Positions 45,741 to 55,779 are shown, numbered from the stretch's first letter. The stretch: 64,000 bases of DNA from Luteibaculum oceani (GCF_007995015.1 NZ_VORB01000001.1:1-64000); one strand, 5' to 3'. Numbers and translations: made by a program. The notes: generated by a model from the sequence alone, not told the origin.

Positions 45741-45757
45741 TTTTGAACTTTTGATTT

Positions 45758-46213
45758 ATGGCAATCCGTATCCTATCTATTCTTGTTTTTGCAGTTGGTT
45801 TTTCATTTTCTTCTTGGGGGCAAAGTCCTGTGCAAAAGAGATGGACAATCGACGATGCTATAGGATCGAAATACCAGCCAATGACCGGTAATGTTCAATT
45901 AATCATAGAACCCAGTGTTTCTTCTTTAATAGAGCGTTTTCAAAGCAGCAAAGCAGCGGACCCAAGGATTGACGGTTACCGAGTTCAACTGTATTTTGGG
46001 ACAAGGGAAAAGGCCACCGAAACTAAAACTGAGTTTTTAAAGAAATTTCCTACAGTAAAATCCTATATCACTTGGCTTGAGCCCAACTTTAGAGTTCGAG
46101 TTGGGAACTTTAGGACACAACTAGAAGCGGAATCCTTTCTTCAAAGAATTAAGCGGTATTTCCCAACTGCTTATGTAGTATCTGAGCGTATTGATTTACC
46201 AGATATTAAGTAA
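45758..46213 (+). CDS. SPOR-domain protein
   Basis: SPOR domains bind denuded peptidoglycan at division sites. The 151-residue protein has a signal peptide (1-21, ending SWGQ) and a C-terminal SPOR domain (about 70-148) of the pattern GYRVQLYFGTREKATETKTEF, then RVRVGNFRTQLEAESFLQRIK and FPTAYVV. Between them is a short acidic-neutral linker. It is divergent from actA and convergent with infB; the pairing of a SPOR gene between act genes and infB is familiar to me from Flavobacteria. It is probably monocistronic. Confidence 0.88.
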   Translation: MAIRILSILVFAVGFSFSSWGQSPVQKRWTIDDAIGSKYQPMTGNVQLIIEPSVSSLIERFQSSKAADPRIDGYRVQLYFGTREKATETKTEFLKKFPTVKSYITWLEPNFRVRVGNFRTQLEAESFLQRIKRYFPTAYVVSERIDLPDIK

Positions 46214-46387
46214 TCCAAACTAGAATTTTTAGGCTTGATTAAACGATACCTTTATGGTATTAAGACACCATTCTTGAAACCGTATTAGCTTACTTTGCGC
46301 GAAAGGATATTCGACTCAAGTAGCACCCTCCCCTATTTGAACACACCTAGTGACCAGATATCACTAGGTCAGGAATTATCATAAACA

Positions 46388-46419
46388 AAAAAGGGTTGCC
46401 AAAATTGACAACCCTTTTT
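46388..46419. terminator. Terminator after infB (also faces the SPOR gene)
   Basis: An 11-bp stem (46388-46398 with 46409-46419) and a 10-base loop, A-run on one side and T-run on the other, 20 bases after the infB stop. It can act in both directions. Confidence 0.88.
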
Positions 46420-46439
46420 CCTAATATGCTTTATGTTCG

Positions 46440-49400
46440 TTACAGCTTTTTAGCAACCTCGACTTGTTCGAAGCTTTCAACTATATCGCCCACCTTAATA
46501 TCGTTGAACTTATCGATGTTAAGACCACACTCCATACCACGTGGTACTTCTTTAGCATCGTCTTGGAATCGCTTAAGAGAACCAAGGTTTCCTTCGTAAA
46601 TCACAATTCCATCTCTAATTATGCGGCACTTATTATTTCTAACAATCTTACCTTCTTGAACGAAACATCCGGCAACAACACCCACTTTAGAGATTCTAAA
46701 GGTTTCTCTAATTTCTGCAGTACCAACAATTCTTTCTTCAATATCAGGAGACAACATTCCTTCCATCGCATCCTTAATTTCTGCAATGGCATCATAGATA
46801 ATGCTGTACATTCTGATTTCGATTTCTTCCTTCTCCGCCAATTTCTTAGCCGATGCGTTAGGTCTAACTTGGAAACCAACGATAATCGCATCAGAAGCAG
46901 AAGCAAGAAGTACATCAGAATCGGAGATTGGTCCAACTGCTTTGTGAATAATATTTACTTGAATATTCTCATTTGATAACTTCAATAATGCATCTGAAAG
47001 GGCCTCGATAGAACCATCCACATCCCCTTTAACGATAAGGTTAAGTTCCTTAAAGTCTCCAAGTGCAAGACGTCTTCCGATTTCATCAAGGGTAACGTGT
47101 TTCTGAGCACGGATACCTTGTTCTCTCTGAAGTTGTTGACGTTTAGCCGCAATTTGTTTCGCTTCTCTTTCGTCTTCAACAATATGGAAACGGTCTCCAG
47201 CATTTACTGAACCGTTAAGACCGAGCACTGAAACGGGATCTGAAGGACCAGCTACTGAAACCTCTTGTCCACGTTCGTTGTGCATTGCTTTAATTCTACC
47301 ATACTGAGATCCAGCAAGGATAAAGTCTCCAACTTTCATTGAACCAGATTCCACAAGCATCGTTACAACGTAACCTTTTCCTTTGTCAAGTGAAGATTCG
47401 ATAACTGAACCTGCAGCTCTTTTATCTGGATCTGCCTTAAGTTCAAGTAATTCCGCCTCTAGAAGTACTTTATCTAGTAATTCTTCGATACCAGTACCTT
47501 GCTTAGCAGAAATTTCTTGGCATTGGAACTTACCACCCCAGTCCTCAACAAGGATATTCATCTGAGCTAGTTCTTCCCTAACTTTATCTGGATTAGCACC
47601 TGGCTTATCAATCTTGTTGATTGCAAAGATCATAGGAACCTCAGCCGCCTGCGCGTGATTGATTGCTTCCTTAGTTTGTGGCATCACAGCATCATCCGCT
47701 GCTACAACAATAATTGCAACGTCAGTCACCTTTGCACCACGGGCACGCATGGCGGTAAACGCTTCGTGACCAGGAGTATCAAGGAAAGTAATTTCCTTTT
47801 CGTTGTGGGCAAGTTGTACTTTGTATGCACCAATGTGCTGGGTAATTCCACCCGCCTCACCAGCAATTACGTTCGCAGAACGGATGTAATCAAGAAGCGA
47901 AGTTTTACCGTGATCTACGTGACCCATCACCGTTACAATTGGTGAACGAGGTTGTAGGTTATCCGGGTTATCCTCTTCTTCTAATACGGTTTCAGTTTCC
48001 TCTGCATCCACAAACTCAACTTTGTAACCGAACTCCTCACAAATTAAAGTAAGGGTTTCAGCATCGAGTCTTTGGTTAATAGCAGCAATGATCCCCAAGG
48101 TCATACAAGCAGAAATTACCTGTGTAACGGGAACATCCATCATGGAAGCAATTTCACCTACTGTTACAAATTCTGTAACCTTAAGAATTTTTTGTTCCGC
48201 TTGCTTTTTAGCTGCTTCTTCCTCCATTTTTTGAGAAATAGCATCTCTTTTTGCTCTCCGGAATTTTGCTCCTTTATTCTTCCCTCCACCAGAACTTAAT
48301 CTAGCTAGGGTTTCCTTAATTTCTTTTTGGATTTGCTCTTCGGTAAGCTCTGGTTTCGGCTCTCTCGCCTTACCGCGTTGTCCACCTCTTTGGTTTCCAC
48401 CTTGTCCACCTCTACCTCTTTGTTGGTTTTGGTCTGGTTGGTTAATACGCTTGCGCTTACGCTTTTTATTACCAGCCTTGTCCTCAGAAGAAGCCACCTT
48501 TTTAACATCGGCCTTTTTCTTCTCAGGTTTAGTAGGAAGCTCCATTTTACCTAAGACAGTTGGACCCGATAATTTTTGAACCTTAGCTCTAATTACGTCG
48601 TCCTCCTTTTTAGCAGGGGTTTCCTCCTTTTTCTTGGATTCAGCCTCAGCAGCTTTTTGCTTAGCTTCTTCGGCCTCTTTTACCTTGCGTTCCGCCTCTT
48701 TCTTAGCTTGAGCCTCTTTAAATGCTTTTTCTCCAGCCTTCTTTTCTTTGAGAATTTCTTCTCTACTTTTCTTAGAAGGACGTGTTTTCGTATTGAGATT
48801 AGCAAGATCTAATTTCCCTACAACGCGAGGACCAGATCCATCATCTGCCACCTCCTCATTGCTTTCTGGAGCTTGCTTTTCCTCTGCTGCTGCTTCTGCA
48901 GGGGCTTCAGCCTCTGCTTCAACTTCTGGCTCTTTTTCTACTTCGGCTGCTTTAGGTACAGATTTAGCTTCTTCAACCTTTTCTTCAACCTTTTCAACCT
49001 CTACTTTAGGCTCTTCTTTAGCGACTTCAGGTTCTGCTTTTGCAACTGGCTCTTCCTTTGCTGGTTCCTCAGTGCTTTCAACAGTTTCCTGCACAACCTC
49101 AGCTTTTTCCTCAGTTGTTTCCTCCGATGGGTTATCTGCTTTTTCAGCTTTAGCATCATCGGTTGATTCCGCCTCTGTTTCTGCCTCAGGTTCTGGCTTA
49201 GATTTTTCTTCCATGTAATCTAAGGCCACCGTTTCCTTTGGCTGGCGAGCAATAGTCTCTTGTTTAGACGCTTGCTTCACCAATAAATCCGGCATAAACT
49301 CTTTAAGCACCATTTCATAGTGCTCCGGATCAAGCTTAGTATTGGGTTTAGCATCGATCTCCACTCCCTTTTTTCCAAGGAAGTCTACGACGGTAGATAG

Positions 49401-49463
49401 AGATACGTTGCAATCCTTAGCTACCTTACTTAATCTCGCCGGTTTTACTTTAGTTTCAGACAT
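46440..49463 (-). CDS. infB: Translation initiation factor IF-2
   Basis: GTPase that places initiator tRNA on the 30S subunit. The 1007-residue protein has an N-terminal domain with a helix-turn-helix-like start ([20 protein letters not shown]), a long low-complexity stretch rich in Glu, Ala and Lys (about 70-390), and the conserved core with G1 [17 protein letters not shown]3 [17 protein letters not shown]4 [10 protein letters not shown] and the C-terminal domains ending [15 protein letters not shown]. The length is at the upper end for the phylum because of the linker. It follows nusA by 86 bases and belongs to the rimP-nusA-infB operon. Confidence 0.97.
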   Translation of the reverse strand: MSETKVKPARLSKVAKDCNVSLSTVVDFLGKKGVEIDAKPNTKLDPEHYEMVLKEFMPDLLVKQASKQETIARQPKETVALDYMEEKSKPEPEAETEAESTDDAKAEKADNPSEETTEEKAEVVQETVESTEEPAKEEPVAKAEPEVAKEEPKVEVEKVEEKVEEAKSVPKAAEVEKEPEVEAEAEAPAEAAAEEKQAPESNEEVADDGSGPRVVGKLDLANLNTKTRPSKKSREEILKEKKAGEKAFKEAQAKKEAERKVKEAEEAKQKAAEAESKKKEETPAKKEDDVIRAKVQKLSGPTVLGKMELPTKPEKKKADVKKVASSEDKAGNKKRKRKRINQPDQNQQRGRGGQGGNQRGGQRGKAREPKPELTEEQIQKEIKETLARLSSGGGKNKGAKFRRAKRDAISQKMEEEAAKKQAEQKILKVTEFVTVGEIASMMDVPVTQVISACMTLGIIAAINQRLDAETLTLICEEFGYKVEFVDAEETETVLEEEDNPDNLQPRSPIVTVMGHVDHGKTSLLDYIRSANVIAGEAGGITQHIGAYKVQLAHNEKEITFLDTPGHEAFTAMRARGAKVTDVAIIVVAADDAVMPQTKEAINHAQAAEVPMIFAINKIDKPGANPDKVREELAQMNILVEDWGGKFQCQEISAKQGTGIEELLDKVLLEAELLELKADPDKRAAGSVIESSLDKGKGYVVTMLVESGSMKVGDFILAGSQYGRIKAMHNERGQEVSVAGPSDPVSVLGLNGSVNAGDRFHIVEDEREAKQIAAKRQQLQREQGIRAQKHVTLDEIGRRLALGDFKELNLIVKGDVDGSIEALSDALLKLSNENIQVNIIHKAVGPISDSDVLLASASDAIIVGFQVRPNASAKKLAEKEEIEIRMYSIIYDAIAEIKDAMEGMLSPDIEERIVGTAEIRETFRISKVGVVAGCFVQEGKIVRNNKCRIIRDGIVIYEGNLGSLKRFQDDAKEVPRGMECGLNIDKFNDIKVGDIVESFEQVEVAKKL

Positions 49464-49549
49464 ATAAATTTTGTCTCCTATCTTTTACTAATTCAGGTCT
49501 GCGCTTAGAAAGGGCATCCTAATCTAATACGCAATTAAGCAATTTTATC

Positions 49550-50779
49550 TTATTTGAACTCTTCTTCAAGAATTCTGAAAACCTCCATAACCGTTTCCTC
49601 TTCCAGATCGGTTCTTTTAACGAGGTCTTCAACAGATAGCTCTAAAACACTTTTTGCAGTATCGCATCCTACTGCCTTTAATTCGTCTAAGATCCACCCG
49701 TCAATTTCATCTGCAAATTCTTCTAGATCAACGTCTTCGTTGTCATCGTTTTCACGATACACATCAATTTGGTAACCCGTTAATTTAGAAGCCAGACGAA
49801 TGTTGTGTCCACCTTTACCAATAGCAAGTGAAACTTGATCTGGTGAAAGGAAAACATCAGCTGTTTTATCTTCTTCGTTTACCGTTATACTAGAAATCTT
49901 AGCGGGGCTAAGCGCTCTAGTAATATAAAGGCTAACGTTATTTGTATAATTAATTACATCAATATTCTCGTTATGTAATTCGCGAACGATACCGTGAATA
50001 CGCTGTCCCTTCATACCTACACAGGCACCAACAGGATCAATTCTATCATCGTAGGATTCTACAGCTACCTTAGCTCTTTCTCCTGGCTCACGAACGATAT
50101 TTTTGATGGTAATTAATCCATCCATAACCTCTGGTACCTCTTGTTCAAACAGACGCTCAAGGAAATCTGGGGCTGTTCTAGATAGAATTACACGGAGGTT
50201 ATTGTTTCTCATTTCAACCTTAGCAACAACCGCTCTAATGGTATCGCCTTTCTTGAAATAATCTTTTTGGATTTGCTCCGATTTTGGAAGGATAAGCTCT
50301 ACTCCGTCATCATCTAAAAGTAGCACCTCTCTTTTCCAAACTTGATAAACTTCACCTGCAACAATTTCTCCAACTCTTTCAGAATAGTGCTGGTAGATAT
50401 CGTCTTTTTCAAGGTCCATAATCCTCGCCACTAAATTTTGTCTTAGTGAGAGAATATTTCTTCTTCCAAATTTTTCGATATCGATAGGTTCAGAAACTTC
50501 TTCGCCTACCTCGAAATCTTCTTCGATTTTTATCGCTTCAGAATATGCGATTTGCGTATTCTCATCTTCCACAGCACCATCTTCAACGATTTCACGGTTT
50601 CTCCAAATTTCTAGATCACCGCGATCACTGTTAATGATGATATCAAAGTTGTCATCCGACCCATACTTCTTTTTAAGCATAGATCTAAAAACATCCTCAA
50701 GTAAAGCTTGTAGCTTTTCTTTGTTTATGTTCTTGTTGTCCTTGAAATCCGCAAAGGATTCAACCAAATTTAAGCTCAT
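49550..50779 (-). CDS. nusA: Transcription termination/antitermination factor NusA
   Basis: Binds RNA polymerase and modulates pausing, termination and antitermination. The 409 residues contain the N-terminal domain (about 1-130), an S1 domain (about 135-200, GEIVAGEVYQVWKREVLL), and KH1 and KH2 domains with VGACVGMKGQRIHGIVREL and LAIGKGGHNIRLASKLTG. The C-terminal acidic repeats of E. coli NusA are absent except for one short helical domain, as usual outside proteobacteria. It is preceded by rimP with an 11-base gap. Confidence 0.96.
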   Translation of the reverse strand: MSLNLVESFADFKDNKNINKEKLQALLEDVFRSMLKKKYGSDDNFDIIINSDRGDLEIWRNREIVEDGAVEDENTQIAYSEAIKIEEDFEVGEEVSEPIDIEKFGRRNILSLRQNLVARIMDLEKDDIYQHYSERVGEIVAGEVYQVWKREVLLLDDDGVELILPKSEQIQKDYFKKGDTIRAVVAKVEMRNNNLRVILSRTAPDFLERLFEQEVPEVMDGLITIKNIVREPGERAKVAVESYDDRIDPVGACVGMKGQRIHGIVRELHNENIDVINYTNNVSLYITRALSPAKISSITVNEEDKTADVFLSPDQVSLAIGKGGHNIRLASKLTGYQIDVYRENDDNEDVDLEEFADEIDGWILDELKAVGCDTAKSVLELSVEDLVKRTDLEEETVMEVFRILEEEFK

Positions 50780-50790
50780 GGTCCTTCCTA

Positions 50791-51255
50791 TTAAAAACTT
50801 AGCTTAACAAAAGCTTTTCCTATTTCTTTAAACTCGAAAACACTCGTTGTGGTTACCCACTCCTTCTTTTTTGTGCCCTCTATTTTTTTTCTTTCCGTTT
50901 TCTCAATGGTAATTCCAGTTTCCGATACCTCCTTAAGGGTGCCTACACGTTTCTCGCCATTGCTTAAAACTAGCTCTACTTCTCTTCCAATATTTTTATG
51001 ATATTGTTGAGGCACCTTAAATGGCTGATCCAAACCAGGTGATGTAACTTCAAGTGCGTAATCTTCAACATCGCGATCGAAAACGGCCTCTACCGCTCTA
51101 TTGATTTTTACACAATGTTCTATCTTAAACCCCTCTAAACTATCTACCTCTATCTTAAAGTTATTCCCATTACCTGCATGCATATCTACCAGGTACAGGT
51201 TGTATTCCTCTAATGTCGGCTGTATAACTTTTTTGATTGCCTCTAGGCTTATCAT
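50791..51255 (-). CDS. rimP: Ribosome maturation factor RimP
   Basis: Needed for 30S subunit maturation. The 154 residues show the two-domain pattern: an alpha-beta domain with YLVDMHAGNGNNFKIEVDS and the conserved ALEVTSPGLDQPFKVPQQYHKNIGREVEL, then an SH3-like C-terminal domain. It is the first gene of the rimP-nusA-infB operon. A -7 element is about 50 bases upstream, and a strong hairpin fills the leader. Confidence 0.94.
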   Translation of the reverse strand: MISLEAIKKVIQPTLEEYNLYLVDMHAGNGNNFKIEVDSLEGFKIEHCVKINRAVEAVFDRDVEDYALEVTSPGLDQPFKVPQQYHKNIGREVELVLSNGEKRVGTLKEVSETGITIEKTERKKIEGTKKKEWVTTTSVFEFKEIGKAFVKLSF

Positions 51256-51261
51256 AAACCG

Positions 51262-51296
51262 GTATAATAAAAAGAGGGGAACCGGTCCCCTCTTTT
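51262..51296 (-). terminator. Terminator-like hairpin in the rimP leader
   Basis: An 11-bp stem (51270-51280 with 51286-51296) and a short loop, followed on the minus strand by a T-rich run (51273-51262). The rimP ATG is 15 bases beyond the stem. It can end the upstream YwqK-repeat transcript, and lies just inside the predicted rimP transcript. Confidence 0.85.
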
Positions 51297-51305
51297 AATT
51301 TGCTG

Positions 51306-51313
51306 CAAATATA
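51306..51313 (-). promoter_or_regulatory. Predicted -7 element of rimP-nusA-infB
   Basis: The minus strand reads TATATTTG, a TAnnTTTG match between the stop of the YwqK-repeat gene and the hairpin. Transcription would start near 51299, so the hairpin would be the first part of the rimP mRNA. Confidence 0.5.
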
Positions 51314-51328
51314 CAAATAATCTTTGTT

Positions 51329-52921
51329 TTATTTTTCAGTCAAAATTTCTCGGTTAATTAACTTACCATCTTTGTACTCCATCTTCGAGGTAGCCTTTCC
51401 CTTTTCGTAAATTAAGACCTCGCCATCCAGTTTGTTGTTTTGGAATTCTTTTTTCGAGGTTATTACCCCCTTAGCGTTATACTCCTTACTTACACCATTT
51501 AGTTCCCCATTCTTAAATGACTGCTCCATAACTAAGGTTCCGTGGGGTGCATAATACTTCCAAGTACCCGTTTTTAAATCCTCCTTGTATGCTCCCTCGG
51601 TTAAAAGGTTACCAGATTTTTCATCGTAGGTTTTCCAAACTCCTTCCTTTTTTCCAGACTTAAAATTTCCTTCCTCTAAAAGCTTACCGTTTTCTGAATA
51701 TCGTTTCCATGGTCCGTTTTTAACTCCTTCTGCCCAGGTGCTTTCGTAGCGCTTTTTGCCATTATCATGAAATCCTTCCCAGCTACCCGTGATTATTCCT
51801 TTACTAAAAGAGCCCTTATCTTTTAATTGGCCATTTTCGAACCAAGATTCCCACATACCATCTTCGGTTCCTGCAGTGTAGTCACCCTCCTGAAATTTAT
51901 TGCCATTTTCGTACCAGTACGTCCAAGTTCCAGACTTTTCATCTACTAGGTAATCGCCTTCCATTTCCTTCTGACCATCTTTAAAGTAATACACCCATGT
52001 GCCTTCCTTTAATCCAACTTCGAAACTTCCGGTAGAAGAAATCTGCCCGTTAGGGTAAAAATACTCCCACTTCCCATGGCGTTCGTCGTTGAGAAAGCTC
52101 CCTTTCATTTCGATTTTTCCATTCGGGTAATTCCAAGTCCAAAGTCCAGTTTTTGAGCCATTGTCATACTCACCTTTAAAATTCATAACGTTTGGCTTAA
52201 AATACTCAAGGCACACTCCGTGTAGCACCCCGTTTTTATAGCCATACTTGCTTTTAACGGTTTTATCCGAGAAATAAGCAATCCACTCACCATGCTTTTT
52301 CCCTTCATTGTACATTCCTTTTATATGCACATCCCCATTGGGGTAGTACTGCATATAATCGCCATGCTCAATTCCATTTTTGTAGCCAATAAGTTCGAAA
52401 ACTGCACCATCCGCTGTGTAATCCTTGTGAATTCCACTTCCCGAAACAACCAAAGGTTTACCATCGGGGGTAAAACTCTTTACCATCTTAGCCGACTTAT
52501 TACCCGCCTCGTATTTCCCAATTTTTCGTAGTTGACCATTGGGATAGAAATATTCCCAGGCCCCAATTTTTTCGTTGTTATCGAAGAATCCAGATGAGGC
52601 TATTTGACCATCCTTGTAAAAAGACTTAAACAAACTGTCCTGAGAACCGTAATAAAAATACCCAATGGACTTTAGTTCCTTATTAGGATAAAAGTTCTTA
52701 GCCTCTCCATTAAGAATCCCCATGTGGTAATTTAACTCCTCGCGGGGCACCCCCTCTTTATAGAAATAAACCCACTTCCCATGCTTTTCACCCTTTAGGT
52801 ACTGGCCTTTAGACTTGGGAATTTTTTTATCGTAATTCCAGTAGTCTATATAGGATTGCGTTTGTGCAAAAACCGAGCTTGTAAGGATAAATAATGAGAG
52901 AAAACCGAGAAAATTTTTCAT
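51329..52921 (-). CDS. Secreted protein made of about 20 YwqK/MORN-like repeats
   Basis: 530 residues from the ATG at 52921, which opens a signal peptide (1-20, ending VFAQ); the ORF start 8 codons earlier does not. The whole mature protein consists of ~23-residue repeats of the form GxWxYYYxNGxxxxxGxYxxGxxxG, about 20 copies counted by eye (for example GKWEYFYPNGQISSTGSF and GTWTYWYENGNKFQEGDY). Databases often call such proteins YwqK-family antitoxins, but the export signal and repeat number argue against an antitoxin. A beta-structured surface or periplasmic binding protein is more likely. No promoter motif was found upstream. Confidence 0.82.
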   Translation of the reverse strand: MKNFLGFLSLFILTSSVFAQTQSYIDYWNYDKKIPKSKGQYLKGEKHGKWVYFYKEGVPREELNYHMGILNGEAKNFYPNKELKSIGYFYYGSQDSLFKSFYKDGQIASSGFFDNNEKIGAWEYFYPNGQLRKIGKYEAGNKSAKMVKSFTPDGKPLVVSGSGIHKDYTADGAVFELIGYKNGIEHGDYMQYYPNGDVHIKGMYNEGKKHGEWIAYFSDKTVKSKYGYKNGVLHGVCLEYFKPNVMNFKGEYDNGSKTGLWTWNYPNGKIEMKGSFLNDERHGKWEYFYPNGQISSTGSFEVGLKEGTWVYYFKDGQKEMEGDYLVDEKSGTWTYWYENGNKFQEGDYTAGTEDGMWESWFENGQLKDKGSFSKGIITGSWEGFHDNGKKRYESTWAEGVKNGPWKRYSENGKLLEEGNFKSGKKEGVWKTYDEKSGNLLTEGAYKEDLKTGTWKYYAPHGTLVMEQSFKNGELNGVSKEYNAKGVITSKKEFQNNKLDGEVLIYEKGKATSKMEYKDGKLINREILTEK

Positions 52922-53052
52922 GGTGGATTTTAAATTCATTTCCAATCAGGCCTGCAATTTAACCGAAAATCCATGAGATACTTCTTTTGTATTATCTCTA
53001 CTTGGAAATGGGATAAGGAAAAAGGAATTTAGCACCCGTTAAATAAACACTC

Positions 53053-54897
53053 ATGAAAAAACTGATTTTCCTATTTAGTTTATGTGCTATGTGTCTTAGT
53101 TCCTTTTCTCAGGGAGTTGAGAAGTATAGAGTTAAACTGGATTTAAGCAATGTGGTAAACGACGAATTAGAGGTAGAAATTACGGTTCCTAAAGTTACCA
53201 AGGACGTGGTAGAGTTTCAAATGCCTAAAATCGTTCCGGGAACCTACTCCATTTCTGATTTTGGAAGATTTATTACCCGCCTAGATGCCTATGACACCAC
53301 CGGAAACCCTATAGCGATTAAAAAACTAGGGGTTAACCGTTGGGAAATTAGAAACGCACAACGACTGAAGACTTTCCGTTACAGAATTGAAGATAGCTTT
53401 GACACCAAATTGGACAATGTAATTTTTGAGCCTGCAGGAACCAATTTCGAAGAGGGCAAAAACTTTGTTCTCAACAACTTTGGTATCATCGGATACCTAA
53501 GTGACATGAAAAACTATCCCTACGAAGTAGAGATTAGAAAGCCGAAAAAACTTTACGGAGCTTCTTCGCTTCCCCAAAAGATGATATCTCCAGACAAGGA
53601 CATCTGGCTAGCTAAAGATTATTTTCACCTGCACGACAATCCAATAATGTATTGCGAACCAGATACGGCTACCATTCCGGTTGGTAATTGCGAAGTATTA
53701 ATTTCTGTTTACTCGCCTAACAAGATTCTAACCGCTGATGCTGTAAAGGAAAACGTTGGAGCGACATTAGAGGCGCAGAGAAAATATTTAGGTGGCATAC
53801 TTCCAGTAGACAAGTATGCAATCTTAATTTACCTTTTTGATGGAGCTTCACTCAGCGGTTCGGCAGGAGCCTTAGAACACAGCACATCAACGGTATTTAG
53901 TTTCCCGGAAGGAGATCCCGAACAGTTAGCATCTAGCATTAGAGATGTAACCGCTCATGAGTTTTTTCATATAGTTACTCCCCTTAATATCCACTCTGAA
54001 CAAATTCATAACTACAATTTTATTGAGCCGAAGATGTCTAAACATCTATGGATGTACGAGGGTTGTACCGAATACGCTGCGCAACATGTGCAAGTAAAGT
54101 ATGACTTAATGTCTGAGGAGGATTTTCTTGATGTAATGCGTCAAAAAATGCTAGTTGCATCGGTTTATAACGACACCCTTCCTTTTACAAAAATGAGTAA
54201 ACACGTACTGGATAAGTACGAAAATCAATACGGAAATGTATACCAAAAGGGTGCTTTAATTGGGATGTGTCTGGACATATTACTTTTAGAAAAATCTAAT
54301 GGTGAAATGGACCTTCAGCAATTAATGCGAACACTTGCCAAGGAGTATGGAGCTCATAAACCTTTTGAGGATGAGAAGCTTTTTGAAATTATTGGAGAAA
54401 AAACTTACCCAGAAATTCAAGCTTTCTTAGAAACATACGTGGGTGGACCTGCACAACTTCCATTTGCTGAAATTCTAAATAAAGTTGGGGTAGAATATGC
54501 TGCCGAAAAAGAAGTGTCTAAAATAACTTTTGGCGGTATTTCTCTAGGTTACAACATTGAAAAGCAACTTATTCAAGTTAACGGATTGGACAACGCGAAT
54601 GATTTCGCTAAAAAGATTGGTTTCAAAACAGGAGATCTTCTTTATAAACTAAACGGAGAAGAACTTACGCCTACTGCTTTCCAGGATGTATACAATCGCT
54701 TTGTTAAAGAAACCCAGGAAGGTGATAAAATAGAGATCACGGTGTTAAGAAAGAAAAAAGATGACTTTAAGGAAAAAACCTTGAAAGCTAAAGCTCAGAA
54801 GGTAAACACCATGGAAAGGCATTATGTAAAAATGATGGAAAATCCATCCGAGGAACAACTGAAACTAAGAAAAGCTTGGTTAACCGCTAAAGAATAA
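53053..54897 (+). CDS. M61-family metallopeptidase with PDZ domain
   Basis: The 614-residue protein has a signal peptide (1-19, ending SFSQ), an N-terminal beta domain (about 20-190), and an M61 glycyl-aminopeptidase-like catalytic domain. The zinc motif HEFFH is at 302-306 (in TAHEFFHIVTPLNIHSEQI) and the third ligand Glu336 in MYEGCTEYAAQH. A PDZ domain (about 500-590) contains GGISLGYNIEKQLIQVNG and GLDNANDFAKKIGFKTGD. It probably acts in the periplasm on peptides or misfolded proteins. It is a single gene followed by its own terminator. Confidence 0.9.
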   Translation: MKKLIFLFSLCAMCLSSFSQGVEKYRVKLDLSNVVNDELEVEITVPKVTKDVVEFQMPKIVPGTYSISDFGRFITRLDAYDTTGNPIAIKKLGVNRWEIRNAQRLKTFRYRIEDSFDTKLDNVIFEPAGTNFEEGKNFVLNNFGIIGYLSDMKNYPYEVEIRKPKKLYGASSLPQKMISPDKDIWLAKDYFHLHDNPIMYCEPDTATIPVGNCEVLISVYSPNKILTADAVKENVGATLEAQRKYLGGILPVDKYAILIYLFDGASLSGSAGALEHSTSTVFSFPEGDPEQLASSIRDVTAHEFFHIVTPLNIHSEQIHNYNFIEPKMSKHLWMYEGCTEYAAQHVQVKYDLMSEEDFLDVMRQKMLVASVYNDTLPFTKMSKHVLDKYENQYGNVYQKGALIGMCLDILLLEKSNGEMDLQQLMRTLAKEYGAHKPFEDEKLFEIIGEKTYPEIQAFLETYVGGPAQLPFAEILNKVGVEYAAEKEVSKITFGGISLGYNIEKQLIQVNGLDNANDFAKKIGFKTGDLLYKLNGEELTPTAFQDVYNRFVKETQEGDKIEITVLRKKKDDFKEKTLKAKAQKVNTMERHYVKMMENPSEEQLKLRKAWLTAKE

Positions 54898-54914
54898 ATA
54901 CCCAAACTGAAAAT

Positions 54915-54948
54915 AAAAAAGGGAGCCTCATGGAGTGCTCCCTTTTTT
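54915..54948. terminator. Bidirectional terminator between convergent M61 and M48 genes
   Basis: A 12-bp stem (54915-54926 with 54937-54948) with A-run and T-run flanks and a further 3-bp inner stem, 18 bases after the M61 stop. Confidence 0.92.
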
Positions 54949-54972
54949 ATTGCTTAAAACTAACGTTACTAA

Positions 54973-55779
54973 TTATGGTAATGAATTAATAAATGCGGCG
55001 TACTCCTGATCGTAAGTTGCAGTGCCCTCACAACCCAACTCTTGCCTTTTGGCTCTTATATCCTCCACGCGATTCTCTGGGTTAGGGTGAGTGGAAAGGA
55101 ACTCTGGTTGCCCTCCGGCTTGCTGCTCTGCGATTAACTTGGCAAAGAATTCCGCTGCCCCGTCGGCTTGATAATCTGTTGGACACATGTAGCGTACCGA
55201 AAAATCATCCGCCTGCGCCTCATCATTTCTATTAAACTTTAGAAAAAGTAACTTGGCTGAAATTTCGGCCAATAATCCCGGGTTATTTCCCAACACGATC
55301 CCCAATAAAGCCGAAATTCCATACTGTTGTGTAAGTTGAGATGTAGAATGACGCAAATCGGCATGCGCCATTTCGTGACCCAGCACTCCAGCTAATTCGT
55401 ATTCGGCATCCAAGTACTTTATTAAACCGGTGTATATGTATATATATCCACCTGGAGTACAAAAGGCGTTCAGGGTTTCATCATCTCGAATGATTTTTAC
55501 TTCCCAGTCAAATTCATCCTTGTACGTTACTTGACCACTATTTAGTAGTTTATCACGCATATTTTCCAAATAGCTGTATGCTTGTGGATATGCGTTTTTG
55601 CTCAGAACTGGGTATTCGTTGGGGCTTGCCAAAATCGTTGAATCCATTTGGGCGCCAAAACGTTTATCGTCTTCTATAGAGAATAGGTTAAAACCCGGTG
55701 ATCCTCCATCTTTTTTCTTACAGGCACCAAGGGTTAATAATGCAATGAAAATGAGAGTTATGCTTTGTTTTAATTTCAT
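54973..55779 (-). CDS. M48-family metalloprotease lipoprotein
   Basis: A periplasmic or outer-membrane zinc protease. The 268 residues start with a lipoprotein signal (lipobox LGAC, Cys20, followed by KKKDGG). The catalytic motif HEMAH is at 135-139 and the third ligand Glu187 in NRNDEAQADDFS, both complete. The form resembles BepA/LoiP-type quality-control proteases without the TPR part. The C-terminal STHPNPENRVEDIRAKR stretch is standard for the group. It is convergent with M61 and divergent from the NlpC/P60 gene. Confidence 0.92.
   Translation of the reverse strand: MKLKQSITLIFIALLTLGACKKKDGGSPGFNLFSIEDDKRFGAQMDSTILASPNEYPVLSKNAYPQAYSYLENMRDKLLNSGQVTYKDEFDWEVKIIRDDETLNAFCTPGGYIYIYTGLIKYLDAEYELAGVLGHEMAHADLRHSTSQLTQQYGISALLGIVLGNNPGLLAEISAKLLFLKFNRNDEAQADDFSVRYMCPTDYQADGAAEFFAKLIAEQQAGGQPEFLSTHPNPENRVEDIRAKRQELGCEGTATYDQEYAAFINSLP

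Noticed and set aside
46214-46386. Possible tRNA or small RNA gene between the SPOR gene and infB
   Set aside because: Short matches to a T-loop-like sequence are not backed by acceptor or anticodon stems. Only a 9-bp hairpin without T-run (46345-46369) and the infB terminator are seen.
48748-49218. Long plus-strand reading frames rich in Ser, Ala and Thr opposite infB
   Set aside because: They mirror the Glu/Ala/Lys-rich linker of IF-2 in the opposite frame; low-complexity coding DNA leaves antisense frames open. No start signal or family match.
51329-52921. Toxin-antitoxin function for the YwqK-repeat protein
   Set aside because: It has a signal peptide, about 20 repeats and no partner gene of toxin size nearby.
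51329-52921. Tandem repeats as a possible CRISPR array
   Set aside because: The repeats are degenerate at DNA level, have no spacers, and are in-frame protein repeats.
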